DNA from: Streptomyces sp. NBC_01314
GTDB taxonomy: Bacteria > Actinomycetota > Actinomycetes > Streptomycetales > Streptomycetaceae
Reading direction: 5' to 3'
NCBI RefSeq assembly: GCF_041435215.1
Contig: NZ_CP108394.1
Coordinates: 3,844,001-3,908,000 of the forward strand
Length of the DNA stretch: 64,000 nt
Shown here: positions 27,565 to 38,394 of the stretch, one piece after another
Numbering within the stretch: position 1 is the first letter of the stretch
Layout: every line of letters starts with the position of its first letter
Position numbers and translations under genes: made by a program
The notes under the pieces: generated by a model
What the model saw: the letters and a program-made list of their open reading frames with translations, nothing else
Told to the model about the DNA's origin: nothing
The model's database searches: none

Positions 27565-28833
27565 ATGTCGTACTCGGTGGGGCGGCGAGTGGTCGTCACG
27601 GGGCTGGGGGCGGTCACACCGCTCGGGGTGGGTGTGGGCGAGTTGTGGCAGGGGTTGCTCGAAGGGCGCTGCGGGATACGGGAGTTGGAGGGGGAGGAGT
27701 TCGCGGAGTTACCCGTGCGGGTCGCCGGGACGGTGCCGGTGGATCCCGCCGACCTGCTGCCGCGGCCCCGGGCCCGGCGGATGAACCGCGCCGCGCGGTT
27801 CGCCGTGCTGGCAGCGCGGGAGGCGTGGCGGGACGGGGGGTTCGACCCCGCCGGTACGGCCGCGAGTGGGCTCGATCCGGCGCGGGTCGGGGTGTCCGCC
27901 GGGGCGATCCTCGGTGACGCGGCGGTGCTCGTGGCCGGCGACCGGCAGTTACGGGACCGAGGGCCGCGGAGTGTCTCGCCGCTCACCACGCCGATGTGCG
28001 TGCCCTCGCAGGCGGCGTCGCAGATCTCCCTCGACCTCGGTATCACCGGCGAGGCGCGGACCGTCACCAGTGCGTGTGCCTCCGGTACCGAGGCGATCGG
28101 GCAGGCGGTCGACCGTATCCGGTACGGGCGGGTGGACGTGGCGCTCGCGGGCGGGGCCGAGGCGGTCGTGACTCCGGCGATCATGGCGTCCTTCGCGGCG
28201 ATGCGGGCGCTGTCGCGGCACGGTCTGAACGGCGGCGCGGGGAGCCCGTCCCGACCGTTCGCGAAGGACCGGGACGGGTTCGTGAACGCAGAGGGGGCGG
28301 GTTTCCTGCTGCTGGAGGCGGAGGACCGTGCGAGGGCGCGCGGTGCGCGGATCTACTGCGAGGCGGCGGGCTGGGGACTGTCCGCCGACGCGCATCACAT
28401 GGCGGCGCCGGACCCGTCGGGCTCGGGGGTGGCACTCGCGCTGCGCAGGGCGCTCGCGGACGCGGCGGCGTCGCCCGCCGATGTCGTCCACGTCAACGCG
28501 CACGCCACCGCCACGGTCGACGGCGATCTCGCGGAGGCGAACGCACTGGCCGCGGTGCTGTCGGGGCGCCGGGTGCCCGTCACGGCGCTCAAGGGGAGCC
28601 TCGGGCACCTTCAGGGGGCCGCCGGTGCCGTGGAAGCCCTGGTCACCGCCCTGACCCTCCACCACGGCGTCATCCCGCCGACGATCGGCTGCGCCGACCA
28701 GGACCACGCGATCACCCTCGACCTCGTCACCACCACCCCCCGCCCGCTCCCGCCCGACGGTGACCTCGCCCTCACCAACTCCTTCGGCTTCGGCGGCCAC
28801 AACGCGGTCCTCGCCCTCCGCCGCGCGGCATAG
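27565..28833 (+). CDS. beta-ketoacyl-ACP synthase, FabF-like, stand-alone
   Basis: A 422-residue condensing enzyme. The ATG at 27565 has GAGGG 7 nt upstream. The Cys-His-His triad is complete: Cys in TVTSACASGTEAI, His in VNAHATATVDGD (usually NAHGTST) and His in LKGSLGHLQGAAGAVE, with the C-terminal NSFGFGGHN loop. It would extend acyl chains by decarboxylative Claisen condensation. No acyl carrier protein, ketoreductase or acyltransferase gene is near, and the primary fab cluster is elsewhere, so this is probably an accessory ketosynthase. Two in-frame TTA codons (27709-27711, codon 49; 27949-27951, codon 129) predict control by the bldA tRNA, typical of developmental or secondary-metabolic genes. 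Confidence 0.92.
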   Translation: MSYSVGRRVVVTGLGAVTPLGVGVGELWQGLLEGRCGIRELEGEEFAELPVRVAGTVPVDPADLLPRPRARRMNRAARFAVLAAREAWRDGGFDPAGTAASGLDPARVGVSAGAILGDAAVLVAGDRQLRDRGPRSVSPLTTPMCVPSQAASQISLDLGITGEARTVTSACASGTEAIGQAVDRIRYGRVDVALAGGAEAVVTPAIMASFAAMRALSRHGLNGGAGSPSRPFAKDRDGFVNAEGAGFLLLEAEDRARARGARIYCEAAGWGLSADAHHMAAPDPSGSGVALALRRALADAAASPADVVHVNAHATATVDGDLAEANALAAVLSGRRVPVTALKGSLGHLQGAAGAVEALVTALTLHHGVIPPTIGCADQDHAITLDLVTTTPRPLPPDGDLALTNSFGFGGHNAVLALRRAA

Positions 28834-29061
28834 CCCCTGACCGCCCATGACAGGCCCGACCTACCCGGCACCGCCGACCTCCGCCATCGTGGCCGGGCAC
28901 GGCTGCGGCGGAGAGGGGGCGGAAAAGGGGTGGGGTGGGGTGGCGGTCACAGGGTGCGCAGGGCCGGGCAGGACAGCGGGCGATAGCGAGAGCGGAGAGG
29001 CGGCGTACGGCGTCGGCAGTCCTCGGGTCCGCTGCGGCGGTGCACACGGTTCGTCCGGTGG

Positions 29062-30150
29062 TCAGGCCGAGCGTTTGCGGGCGGCGGTCTTCTTCGCCGG
29101 TGTCTTCTTCGCCGGTGTCTTCTTCGCAGTGCTCTTCGTCGCCGTGGACTTGGTAGCCGCGGACCCTGTCGCTGTGGACTTCGTCGCCGTCGTCTTCTTG
29201 GCCGTTGCTTTTTTCGCAGCTGTCTTCCTTGCGGGCTGGGTGGACCTGGTCGTCGACTTCTTCGGGGAGGCGGCCGTCTTCTTGGCTGTCGTGGTGGATT
29301 TCTTGCCCGACGGTTGTTTGGGGGTGGGGCGGGACGGGAGGGGCGTGATGTCGGCGACGTCCTCGCCTCGGGACTCCTTGGCCTCGCGGACGCTCTTCTC
29401 CAGGGCGGCCATGAGGTCGAGGACCTTGCCGCCCGGGGCCGGAGCGGAGGCGGTGGGCAGCTCCTCGCCGGAGGCCCTCGCGGCGATGAGTTCCTCGACG
29501 GCCTCGCGGTAGTCGTCATGGAGGGAGTCGAGGTCGACCTCGCCGAGGGTGTCCATGAGGGCGTCCGCGAGGTCGAGTTCCTTGTCGCGGACGGTGACAC
29601 TCGCGTCGGGGGCGACCCCGTCCGCCGCGCGGATCTCGTCGGGCCAGAGCAGTCCGTGCATGGCGAGGACGTCGTCCACGACCCGCAGCATCCCCAGCCG
29701 CTCGCGCCCGCGCAGCGCGAACTTGCAGATGGCGACCTTGCCGCTGCGCTTGAGCGCCTCGCGGAGGAGGGTGTACGGCTTGGCGGCGGAGACACCGTTC
29801 GCGGCGAGGTAGTACGCGGCGTCCACCTGGAGCGGGTCGACGCTCTCGGCCGGTACGAAGCCCTCGATCTCGATGGTCTTGGCGGTCGGGATGGGCAGCG
29901 CCGCGAGGTCCTCGTCCGTGATCGGGATCATCGTGCCGTCCGCGTCCTCGTACGCCTTGCCGATCTCGCCCTGCGTCACCTCGCGGTCCTCCAGCTCGCA
30001 GACCTTGCGGTAACGGATGCGGCCGCCGTCCTCCAGGTGGACCTGGCGGAAGGAGACGGAGTGGCTCTCGGTCGCGTTCACCAGCTTGATCGGGATGCTG
30101 ACCAGGCCGAAGGAGATCGCGCCGTTCCAGATGGATCGCACGGGCAGCAC
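29062..30150 (-). CDS. ku: Ku protein, non-homologous end joining, with lysine-rich tail
   Basis: About 362 residues. The Ku core (about 1-250) starts VRSIWNGAISFGLVSIPIKL and contains LEDGGRIRYRKVCE, VDAAYYLAANG and KVAICKFALRGRERLGMLR. It binds DNA ends as a homodimer and recruits LigD. The final 90-100 residues are histone-H1-like, with repeated AKK, TKS and PAKK units, and should increase DNA affinity. Starts at 30150 (VLPVRSIW, AAAGG close upstream) or 30141 (VRSIW) are both possible. It is divergent from a UvrA-like gene; the LigD polymerase-domain gene lies 3.2 kb away on the other strand. Confidence 0.95.
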   Translation of the reverse strand: MLPVRSIWNGAISFGLVSIPIKLVNATESHSVSFRQVHLEDGGRIRYRKVCELEDREVTQGEIGKAYEDADGTMIPITDEDLAALPIPTAKTIEIEGFVPAESVDPLQVDAAYYLAANGVSAAKPYTLLREALKRSGKVAICKFALRGRERLGMLRVVDDVLAMHGLLWPDEIRAADGVAPDASVTVRDKELDLADALMDTLGEVDLDSLHDDYREAVEELIAARASGEELPTASAPAPGGKVLDLMAALEKSVREAKESRGEDVADITPLPSRPTPKQPSGKKSTTTAKKTAASPKKSTTRSTQPARKTAAKKATAKKTTATKSTATGSAATKSTATKSTAKKTPAKKTPAKKTAARKRSA

Positions 30151-30251
30151 GCACCTTTCGGGTCCCTGCTTCCGGTTTGTCCACACCGTAACGCGGACCG
30201 ATCACGCCTGCCCGTCGGCCGCCGGACGCCTCCGTGGCCCCGCTCAGCAGG

Positions 30252-30297
30252 CCCCGTCACCGGTCCGGTCACCGGACCCGTCACCGGACCGGTCAGG
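30252..30297. repeat. three tandem GTCACCGG units forming palindromes
   Basis: The stretch contains GTCACCGG three times, and 30262-30278 is a palindrome (GGTCCGGT-C-ACCGGACC). It lies in the divergent ku / uvrA-like promoter region, about 100 nt before the ku start. Confidence 0.75.
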
Positions 30298-30574
30298 ATC
30301 CGAGAAGCGCGGGTGGGTGGGGCGCGCCTAGCGTGAAGGCCATGGACCTGACCTGTCCGGCGCCGCGGGCCCCGTCGACCCGGCCGTCGACGACAGGTCA
30401 CAGTCCCCGCGGCACCGGCCGTGTACACGCGCGGCCTTCGGCCCGCGCCGGCGGCCTTCGCCGTAGCGCCGCGGAAGGCGCACGACCACACGTACTGTTC
30501 CCAGCGGATCGATCCGGTCGGGCGACGCCGGCGGGGACCGCGGGACGCGGCTCCGCACGACAGATGGAGGAACG

Positions 30575-32982
<2,408 letters not shown>

Positions 32983-32983
<1 letters not shown>

Positions 32984-33317
32984 CCGCGTGCGCGGGGCCT
33001 ACCGCGCACGGGTGCCCGACCCCCGCACACGGGCGCCCGGCCGCGTATGAGGGTGCCGGGCGCAGGCACCGGGGCGCGTGAGCGTTCCGGCCGCCGGGCA
33101 CATTGCCCGTTACAAACCGCGTGCGCGGGGCCTACCGCATGCACGGGTGCCGACGGCACGGGTGCTCGGCCCCCCCACATGGGCGCCCGAGCGCGTATGG
33201 GGTGCCGGGCGCGTACGCGGGCGCCTGGTGCGTACAAGGACGCCAGGGCGCGTGCGCGTTCCGGCGTACGGGAACGCCGGGGCGCGTGCGCGTTCCGGCC
33301 GCCGGGCGCATTGCCCG
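32983..33317. repeat. diverged direct duplication between uvrA-like gene and ligD
   Basis: Copy 1 (32983-33109) and copy 2 (33116-33317) both start with the same 23 bp (ACCGCGTGCGCGGGGCCTAC...) and end with a near-identical 36-bp block (GTTCCGGCCGCCGGGC...ATTGCCCG, at 33074-33109 and 33282-33317). The middles share GGGCGCCCG and GTGCCGGGCGC motifs with extra units in copy 2. Nothing here looks coding. Confidence 0.82.
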
Positions 33318-33349
33318 CTTTCATGCGGAATCATGGGATTCTGGCTCCC

Positions 33350-34231
33350 ATGACGCCGATCACCGAGGTGGAGGGCCGCAGGGTCGCCCTCTCCAATCTG
33401 GAGAAGGTCCTCCACCCGGCGACGGGCTTCACCAAGGGCGAGTTGCTGCACTACTACGCCACGACCGCGGACGCCCTGCTGCCGCATCTGCGCGACCGGC
33501 CGGTGTCCTTCCTCCGTTACCCGGACGGGCCGGGCGGCCAGATCTTCTTCACCAAGAACGTGCCGCCGGGCACGCCGGACTGGGTCACCACCGCCGAGGT
33601 GCGGCGGATGGAGGGACCGGCCCGGATGGTGCTGGTCCAGGATCTGCCGAGTCTGATGTGGGCGTCGAACCAGGTCGCCGAGTTCCACACGCCGCAGTGG
33701 ACCGTCGACTCCTCCGACGAGGCCGACCGACTGGTCTTCGACCTGGACCCCGGGGCGCCCGCGACGCTCGTCGAGTGCTGCGAGGTCGCCTGCTGGCTGC
33801 GGGAACGGCTCGCGGCGGACGGGATCGAGGCGTACGCGAAGACGTCCGGGTCGAAGGGGCTGCATCTGCTGGCGGCGGTGCGTGGGGCGTCCTCGGAGCG
33901 GGTGACGGAGTACGCCAAGGAACTCGCCGTCGAGGCCGAGAAGGCACTGCCCCGCCAGGTCGTCCACCGGATGACCCGCAACCTGCGCCCCGGCAAGGTC
34001 TTCGTCGACTGGAGCCAGAACGCCGCCCGCAAGACCACGGCCGCCCCCTACACCCTGCGCGCCCGCCCCGAACCGACCGTCTCCGCCCCGGTGACCTGGA
34101 CCGAGGTCGAGGAGTGCGCCTCCCCCGGCCGACTGGTGTTCCGCGCCCCGGAGATCGCCCCCCGCCTCCAGGACCACGGCGACCTGCTGGCGCCGCTCCT
34201 GGACCCGGGGACCGCGCGACCCCTGCCGTGA
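33350..34231 (+). CDS. ligD: LigD-type DNA polymerase/primase domain protein (NHEJ)
   Basis: A 293-residue stand-alone polymerase domain (archaeo-eukaryotic primase fold). Recognisable segments are LSNLEKVLHPATGFTKGELL, RPVSFLRYPDGPGGQIFFTKN, LVFDLDPG (the catalytic Asp pair), KTSGSKGLHLL and VFVDWSQNAARKTTAAPYTLR. It fills gaps, preferentially with ribonucleotides, during Ku-dependent end joining; the ligase and nuclease domains of multidomain LigD are not present and must be encoded elsewhere. The ATG at 33350 matches the family start (MTPITEVEGRRVALSN); an in-frame ATG at 33323 is an alternative, and neither has a clear ribosome-binding site. Confidence 0.93.
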   Translation: MTPITEVEGRRVALSNLEKVLHPATGFTKGELLHYYATTADALLPHLRDRPVSFLRYPDGPGGQIFFTKNVPPGTPDWVTTAEVRRMEGPARMVLVQDLPSLMWASNQVAEFHTPQWTVDSSDEADRLVFDLDPGAPATLVECCEVACWLRERLAADGIEAYAKTSGSKGLHLLAAVRGASSERVTEYAKELAVEAEKALPRQVVHRMTRNLRPGKVFVDWSQNAARKTTAAPYTLRARPEPTVSAPVTWTEVEECASPGRLVFRAPEIAPRLQDHGDLLAPLLDPGTARPLP

Positions 34232-34235
34232 CGGC

Positions 34236-35039
34236 CTACACCCGGGTCCACGTCCGCCGGTCCCTGGCCATCGCGTGCAGCCCCTCCACGTCCGCCGGCT
34301 TGAGCAGCCCACCCGTGCGGGCGAGTTCGGCGAGGTCGGTGTCGCGCAGGACACGGACCTCACGCGGGGGCGTCGCGATGTCGAGGCCGGAGGGTTCGAC
34401 GAGGGCGAGGACGGGGTGGACCTGGGCGGTGAGGGCGTACGAGGCGCGGTCGGCGTCGGCGCGAAGCCCGCGCAGCAACGCGCGGGGCTCGTGGCGGCCG
34501 ACGGCGACCATGGGGTCGGTGACGACGACGCGCTGCCTGCGGGCATACAGGGACCGGACGCAGAACAGGCCTCCTGGGCCGATGACCAGGTGGTGGACGC
34601 GGTCGCCGCCGGGCAGCGGCACGGAGTGCAGGGTGTGCCAGCCGGCGCCTTCCAGCCGGTCCAGCGCGTCGCCGACCGTCTGCTCGGCGGCCAGGGCACG
34701 GCGACGCGGGTCGGGGCGCAGCCGGCGCGGCGGGCGGGGAGCGCGGTCGAGGGCGATCAGCAGGGCCTCGCCGGGGCGGTTGGGGGCCAGGTCGTCGTCC
34801 GGGTGGAGGCTCAGCCGGGCCAGTTCGGCGGGGGTGGGCACGGGCGGCGGGCCCACGGTGACCGGGCCGGTGACGAAGGGGCCGAGAACGGCCAGCACAT
34901 CCTCTCGGTGCTCCTCGCCTAGGAGGTTCACCCGGCCCGCCTCACGGTCGTACCAGGCGATGTTCCTCCCGTCGCTCCGGCACACGTACAGGCGCTCCCG
35001 TCCGTGCCGCCGGGTCGGTATGACGCGCAGTCCGCTCAT
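34236..35039 (-). CDS. NERD-domain protein with eroded nuclease motif
   Basis: 267 residues. The N-terminal 60 residues (HGRERLYVCRSDGRNIAWYD) form a small beta-rich domain. A NERD (nuclease-related) domain follows at about 120-215: AEQTVGDALDRLEGAGWHTL and HHLVIGPGGLFCVRSLYARRQ. In active members the equivalent strand pair reads like DHVVVGPGGVFVIDSK; here the Asp before His is His and the D-x-K is R-S-L, so nuclease activity is doubtful. It is convergent with the LigD gene (4-nt gap). The local repair setting suggests a DNA-linked role, but this is inference. Confidence 0.78.
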   Translation of the reverse strand: MSGLRVIPTRRHGRERLYVCRSDGRNIAWYDREAGRVNLLGEEHREDVLAVLGPFVTGPVTVGPPPVPTPAELARLSLHPDDDLAPNRPGEALLIALDRAPRPPRRLRPDPRRRALAAEQTVGDALDRLEGAGWHTLHSVPLPGGDRVHHLVIGPGGLFCVRSLYARRQRVVVTDPMVAVGRHEPRALLRGLRADADRASYALTAQVHPVLALVEPSGLDIATPPREVRVLRDTDLAELARTGGLLKPADVEGLHAMARDRRTWTRV

Positions 35040-35143
35040 GCACCATCACCCCACGACCATGGGAACAGGCGGGGTGCTCCATCGGCAAGAACCCGGTTAC
35101 CTTTGAGACGACGACCTGTCGTCAGGCTTCAGGGGAGGCGCCG

Positions 35144-35665
35144 TTGCGGACGCGCAGGAAGCAACCCGATGTTCCGGCTCCGGGCGAACCGTGGAGCGAG
35201 ATCGTGCCCGGCCTGTGGATGGGCGGGCACGAGTTCGCGAGGCGGGCCGGCACCGGAGGCATCGAATTCGCGGTCGTACGCGATGAGTTCGATCTGGTGC
35301 TGACCCTGCTGCGGCTGCCGGGGCACGGGCCGGACGACGGCGTCGAGCACCATGTGTGGCCGATCCCGGACGGGCCGTTGGACGGTACGCAGCTGGCGGG
35401 TGTGATGCGGCTGGCGCAGGCGGCGTGCGACGCGCTGGAGGACGGCAAACGGGTCCTCGTCCGCTGCTACAGCGGGTACAACCGGTCCGGTCTGGTCGTG
35501 GCGCAGGCCCTGATCCGCGACGGGCACTCCGCCGACGAGGCGATCCGGCTGATCCGCACCCGCCGTTCGCCGTGGGCGCTGCACAACGAGCTGTTCGTGG
35601 AGTATCTGCACACGGGGCTGGCGACGGTCCGGCTCCTTGAGGAGTTGGAGGAGCTGGCCGAGTAG
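35144..35665 (+). CDS. dual-specificity/tyrosine-type protein phosphatase
   Basis: A 173-residue phosphatase of the cysteine-dependent class. The C-x5-R loop is RCYSGYNRSG, with Cys nucleophile and Arg; the His usually before Cys is Arg here. A general-acid Asp is likely in WPIPDGPLDG. The TTG start has GGGAGG 5 nt upstream. It could act on phosphotyrosine or phosphothreonine proteins. It is followed by a 27-bp tandem repeat and the lipoprotein-kinase operon, with no obvious partner gene. Confidence 0.85.
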   Translation: MRTRRKQPDVPAPGEPWSEIVPGLWMGGHEFARRAGTGGIEFAVVRDEFDLVLTLLRLPGHGPDDGVEHHVWPIPDGPLDGTQLAGVMRLAQAACDALEDGKRVLVRCYSGYNRSGLVVAQALIRDGHSADEAIRLIRTRRSPWALHNELFVEYLHTGLATVRLLEELEELAE

Positions 35666-35666
35666 C

Positions 35667-35720
35667 GGGGCGGACGAAGCAGTTCCGCATGAAGGGGCGG
35701 ACGAAGCACTTCCGCATGAA
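35667..35720. repeat. 27-bp tandem duplication before the lipoprotein gene
   Basis: 35667-35693 and 35694-35720 differ at one base (GGGGCGGACGAAGCA, then G or C, then TTCCGCATGAA). The array ends 39 nt before the lipoprotein GTG, inside the likely promoter. Confidence 0.92.
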
Positions 35721-35759
35721 TAGGGTGTACTGGATCGTATCGACACCCTCAGGAGTCCC

Positions 35760-36548
35760 GTGTTCCCCAGCCGCCCCGCGCGTGCGGCAGCCGGCGCGTC
35801 GGTGGCCGTGGCCGCCGCCCTGCTGCTGGGTGCCTGCGGCGACTCCGGGGGTCTGGTGAGCGCGGGCGCCACCCCCACCGCGAGCGGTCCGACCCGGCTG
35901 TGGCCCGGGGAACCACCCGCCTCCTCCCCCGCCTACGACTACGGCGAGGCCGAGACGGAGGTCGTCGAAGGCGTCAAGGCTCCCGGCGAGGACATCCACA
36001 AGGTGGACCCGGTGGCCGTCGTACGCGCCGAGATCGCCGCGCATCCCGAGATGTACTCCGGATCCGGCGCCCCCTACGCCGGCACGGCTTCGCGCATGAC
36101 GGACTGCGGCGAGGGCGGGGACCGTGCCAGGTGTCCCGTCCTCAAGGCCTACTACCGGGACCTCACCGGTGACGGGCGCGACGACATGGTGCTCGGCTTC
36201 CGGCTGCTGCCCGGCAACCAGACGGCGGTGCGGATGTACACGTTCCAGGCGGACAGGCTGGTGCAGGTGCTGGCCGGCGACGACGCGGTGCTCGCGGTCG
36301 AGCTGGCCGACCGTACCGTGATCATCCGCTCCCCCGCGGCGATCGTCGGCTACGAGTACCGCACGCAGTGGACCTGGGACGAGGACCAGCTGGCGATGCT
36401 GCTCACCCGCGACGAGATCCTGCGCGTGGGGGGATCGGCGAAGCCGCCCCGGTCCCCCTCCTCCTCACCTTCCGCCTCCCCCTCCTCCTCACCTTCCGCC
36501 TCGTCCTCCGCCTCGCCATCCGCCTCGTCCTCGGCGAGCCCGAGGTGA
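35760..36548 (+). CDS. secreted lipoprotein, possibly CseA-like
   Basis: 262 residues. The signal peptide ends in lipobox LLLGAC (Cys26). The mature part has an acidic linker, a central globular region with YYRDLTGDGRDDMVLGFRLL and YEYRTQWTWDEDQLAM, and a tail of alternating Ser/Pro/Ala. The GTG start has AGGAG 4 nt upstream. Its stop overlaps the kinase start by 4 nt (GTGA), so the two are coupled. This resembles the CseA lipoprotein that dampens the SigE-CseBC envelope-stress system, but SigE and CseB genes are not here, so CseA-like is inference. Confidence 0.82.
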   Translation: MFPSRPARAAAGASVAVAAALLLGACGDSGGLVSAGATPTASGPTRLWPGEPPASSPAYDYGEAETEVVEGVKAPGEDIHKVDPVAVVRAEIAAHPEMYSGSGAPYAGTASRMTDCGEGGDRARCPVLKAYYRDLTGDGRDDMVLGFRLLPGNQTAVRMYTFQADRLVQVLAGDDAVLAVELADRTVIIRSPAAIVGYEYRTQWTWDEDQLAMLLTRDEILRVGGSAKPPRSPSSSPSASPSSSPSASSSASPSASSSASPR

Positions 36549-37813
36549 GCGCGGTGCGGGCTGCGCGGAAACGGTTCGGCCTGCGCCGCTGGACCTCCTC
36601 GCTCACCTGGAAGGCGCTGGCCTTCATCACGGTCATGTGCTGCGGGCTGGCCGCGCTGCTCGGCGCCCTCGTGCATGTCTCCGTCACCAACCGGACCGTG
36701 AGCGACGCCCGCTCCCGGGCGCTCGGGCGGCTCGACGAGGCGGTACGGGCGTACGAGGCCGGCAACCGGCTGCCGCCCAGCTCCGGGATCGACACGCCGG
36801 GCCTGCCGAAGTCGCTGCGCGAGCTGGCGTTGAGCGGGCGGCGCGGCACGATGGTCGGTGTCGTCGACGAATACCCCACGATGTGGGCCGCCGCCCCCGC
36901 CGACGGCCGTGCCCTCGCCGTACAGATCGACTACGCGCAGGGCGCGGCCACGATCGAGAACCTCGACCGGGCCATCCTGGGCTCCTCGGCGCTGGCGATC
37001 GGGGTGACGCTGATCGTGGGCGCGCTCGGCGTCGGCGGGGTGACCCGGCGGCTGCGTACGACCTCGCAGGTGGCCCGGCGAATCAGCGCGGGCGACCTGG
37101 ACGCGCGGGTCGGCGACCCCCGGACGACGGACCCGGCGCGGTACCGCGACGAGGTGGCCGCGGTGGCCGCCGCGCTCGACACCATGGCGTCCACGCTCCA
37201 GCGGAAGCTGCTCAGCGAGCAGCGGTTCACCGCGGACGTCGCGCACGAGCTGCGTACGCCGCTGACCGGGCTGCACGCGGCGGCCGAACTGCTGCCGGCG
37301 GGGCGGCCGACGGAGCTGGTACGGGACCGGGTCACCGCGTTGCGGACGCTGACCGAGGATCTGCTGGAGATCTCACGGCTGGACGCGGGCAGCGAGCGGC
37401 TGGATCCGGACGTGATCCGGCTCGGGGCGCTGGTGGAGCGGGTGGCCGCGAACGCGAGCGCCGACACGGTCGTCCGCGTCGTCGAGGACGCGTGTGTGGA
37501 GACGGATCGGCGGCGGCTGGAGCGGGTGTTGGGGAACCTGGTGGCCAATGCCCATGCGCATGGGGCGCCTCCGGTGGTGGTGACCGTGGAGGGGGCGGTG
37601 GTGACCGTGCGGGATCACGGGGACGGGTTTCCGGAGTATCTGGTGGCGGACGGACCTCAGAGGTTTCGGACCGAGGGTTCCACCAAGGGGCATGGGCTCG
37701 GGCTGACCATCGCCGTGGGGCAGGCGGAGGTGTTGGGGGCGCGGTTGGGATTCGAGAACGCCGCCGACGGGGGTGCGTCGGCTGTTCTGCGGCTGCGGGT
37801 GAGTGAGGGCTGA
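36545..37813 (+). CDS. orphan sensor histidine kinase
   Basis: A 422-residue membrane kinase. TM1 lies at about 24-46 and TM2 at about 141-163 around a roughly 95-residue external sensor. A HAMP domain (RRLRTTSQVARRISAGDLD) is followed by the H box RFTADVAHELRTPLTG, the N box VLGNLVANAHAHGAP and the G boxes VRDHGDGFPE and GHGLGLTIA. The GTG start overlaps the lipoprotein stop. No response regulator gene adjoins it on either side; the nearest OmpR-type regulator is at 61578 with its own kinase. The lipoprotein probably modulates its sensor domain. Confidence 0.92.
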   Translation: MSAVRAARKRFGLRRWTSSLTWKALAFITVMCCGLAALLGALVHVSVTNRTVSDARSRALGRLDEAVRAYEAGNRLPPSSGIDTPGLPKSLRELALSGRRGTMVGVVDEYPTMWAAAPADGRALAVQIDYAQGAATIENLDRAILGSSALAIGVTLIVGALGVGGVTRRLRTTSQVARRISAGDLDARVGDPRTTDPARYRDEVAAVAAALDTMASTLQRKLLSEQRFTADVAHELRTPLTGLHAAAELLPAGRPTELVRDRVTALRTLTEDLLEISRLDAGSERLDPDVIRLGALVERVAANASADTVVRVVEDACVETDRRRLERVLGNLVANAHAHGAPPVVVTVEGAVVTVRDHGDGFPEYLVADGPQRFRTEGSTKGHGLGLTIAVGQAEVLGARLGFENAADGGASAVLRLRVSEG

Positions 37814-37965
37814 TCGCGCCCACGCGGCGAAGCCGCGCATCGGACACGGCCCCGCCCCCCCGTAGCAGGGGCGCTGCCCTGATGGCCCATTGAGAAGGGC
37901 GTCCCGTCCCCTCTCCTTCTAACGTGGCGAACAGTCAGCCTCGCCCCCTTTGTGGAGGAGTATCG

Positions 37966-38351
<386 letters not shown>

Positions 38352-38394
38352 GCGACAAGACACACAAGGCATCCCATTTAGGTAAGTTCCGGGC

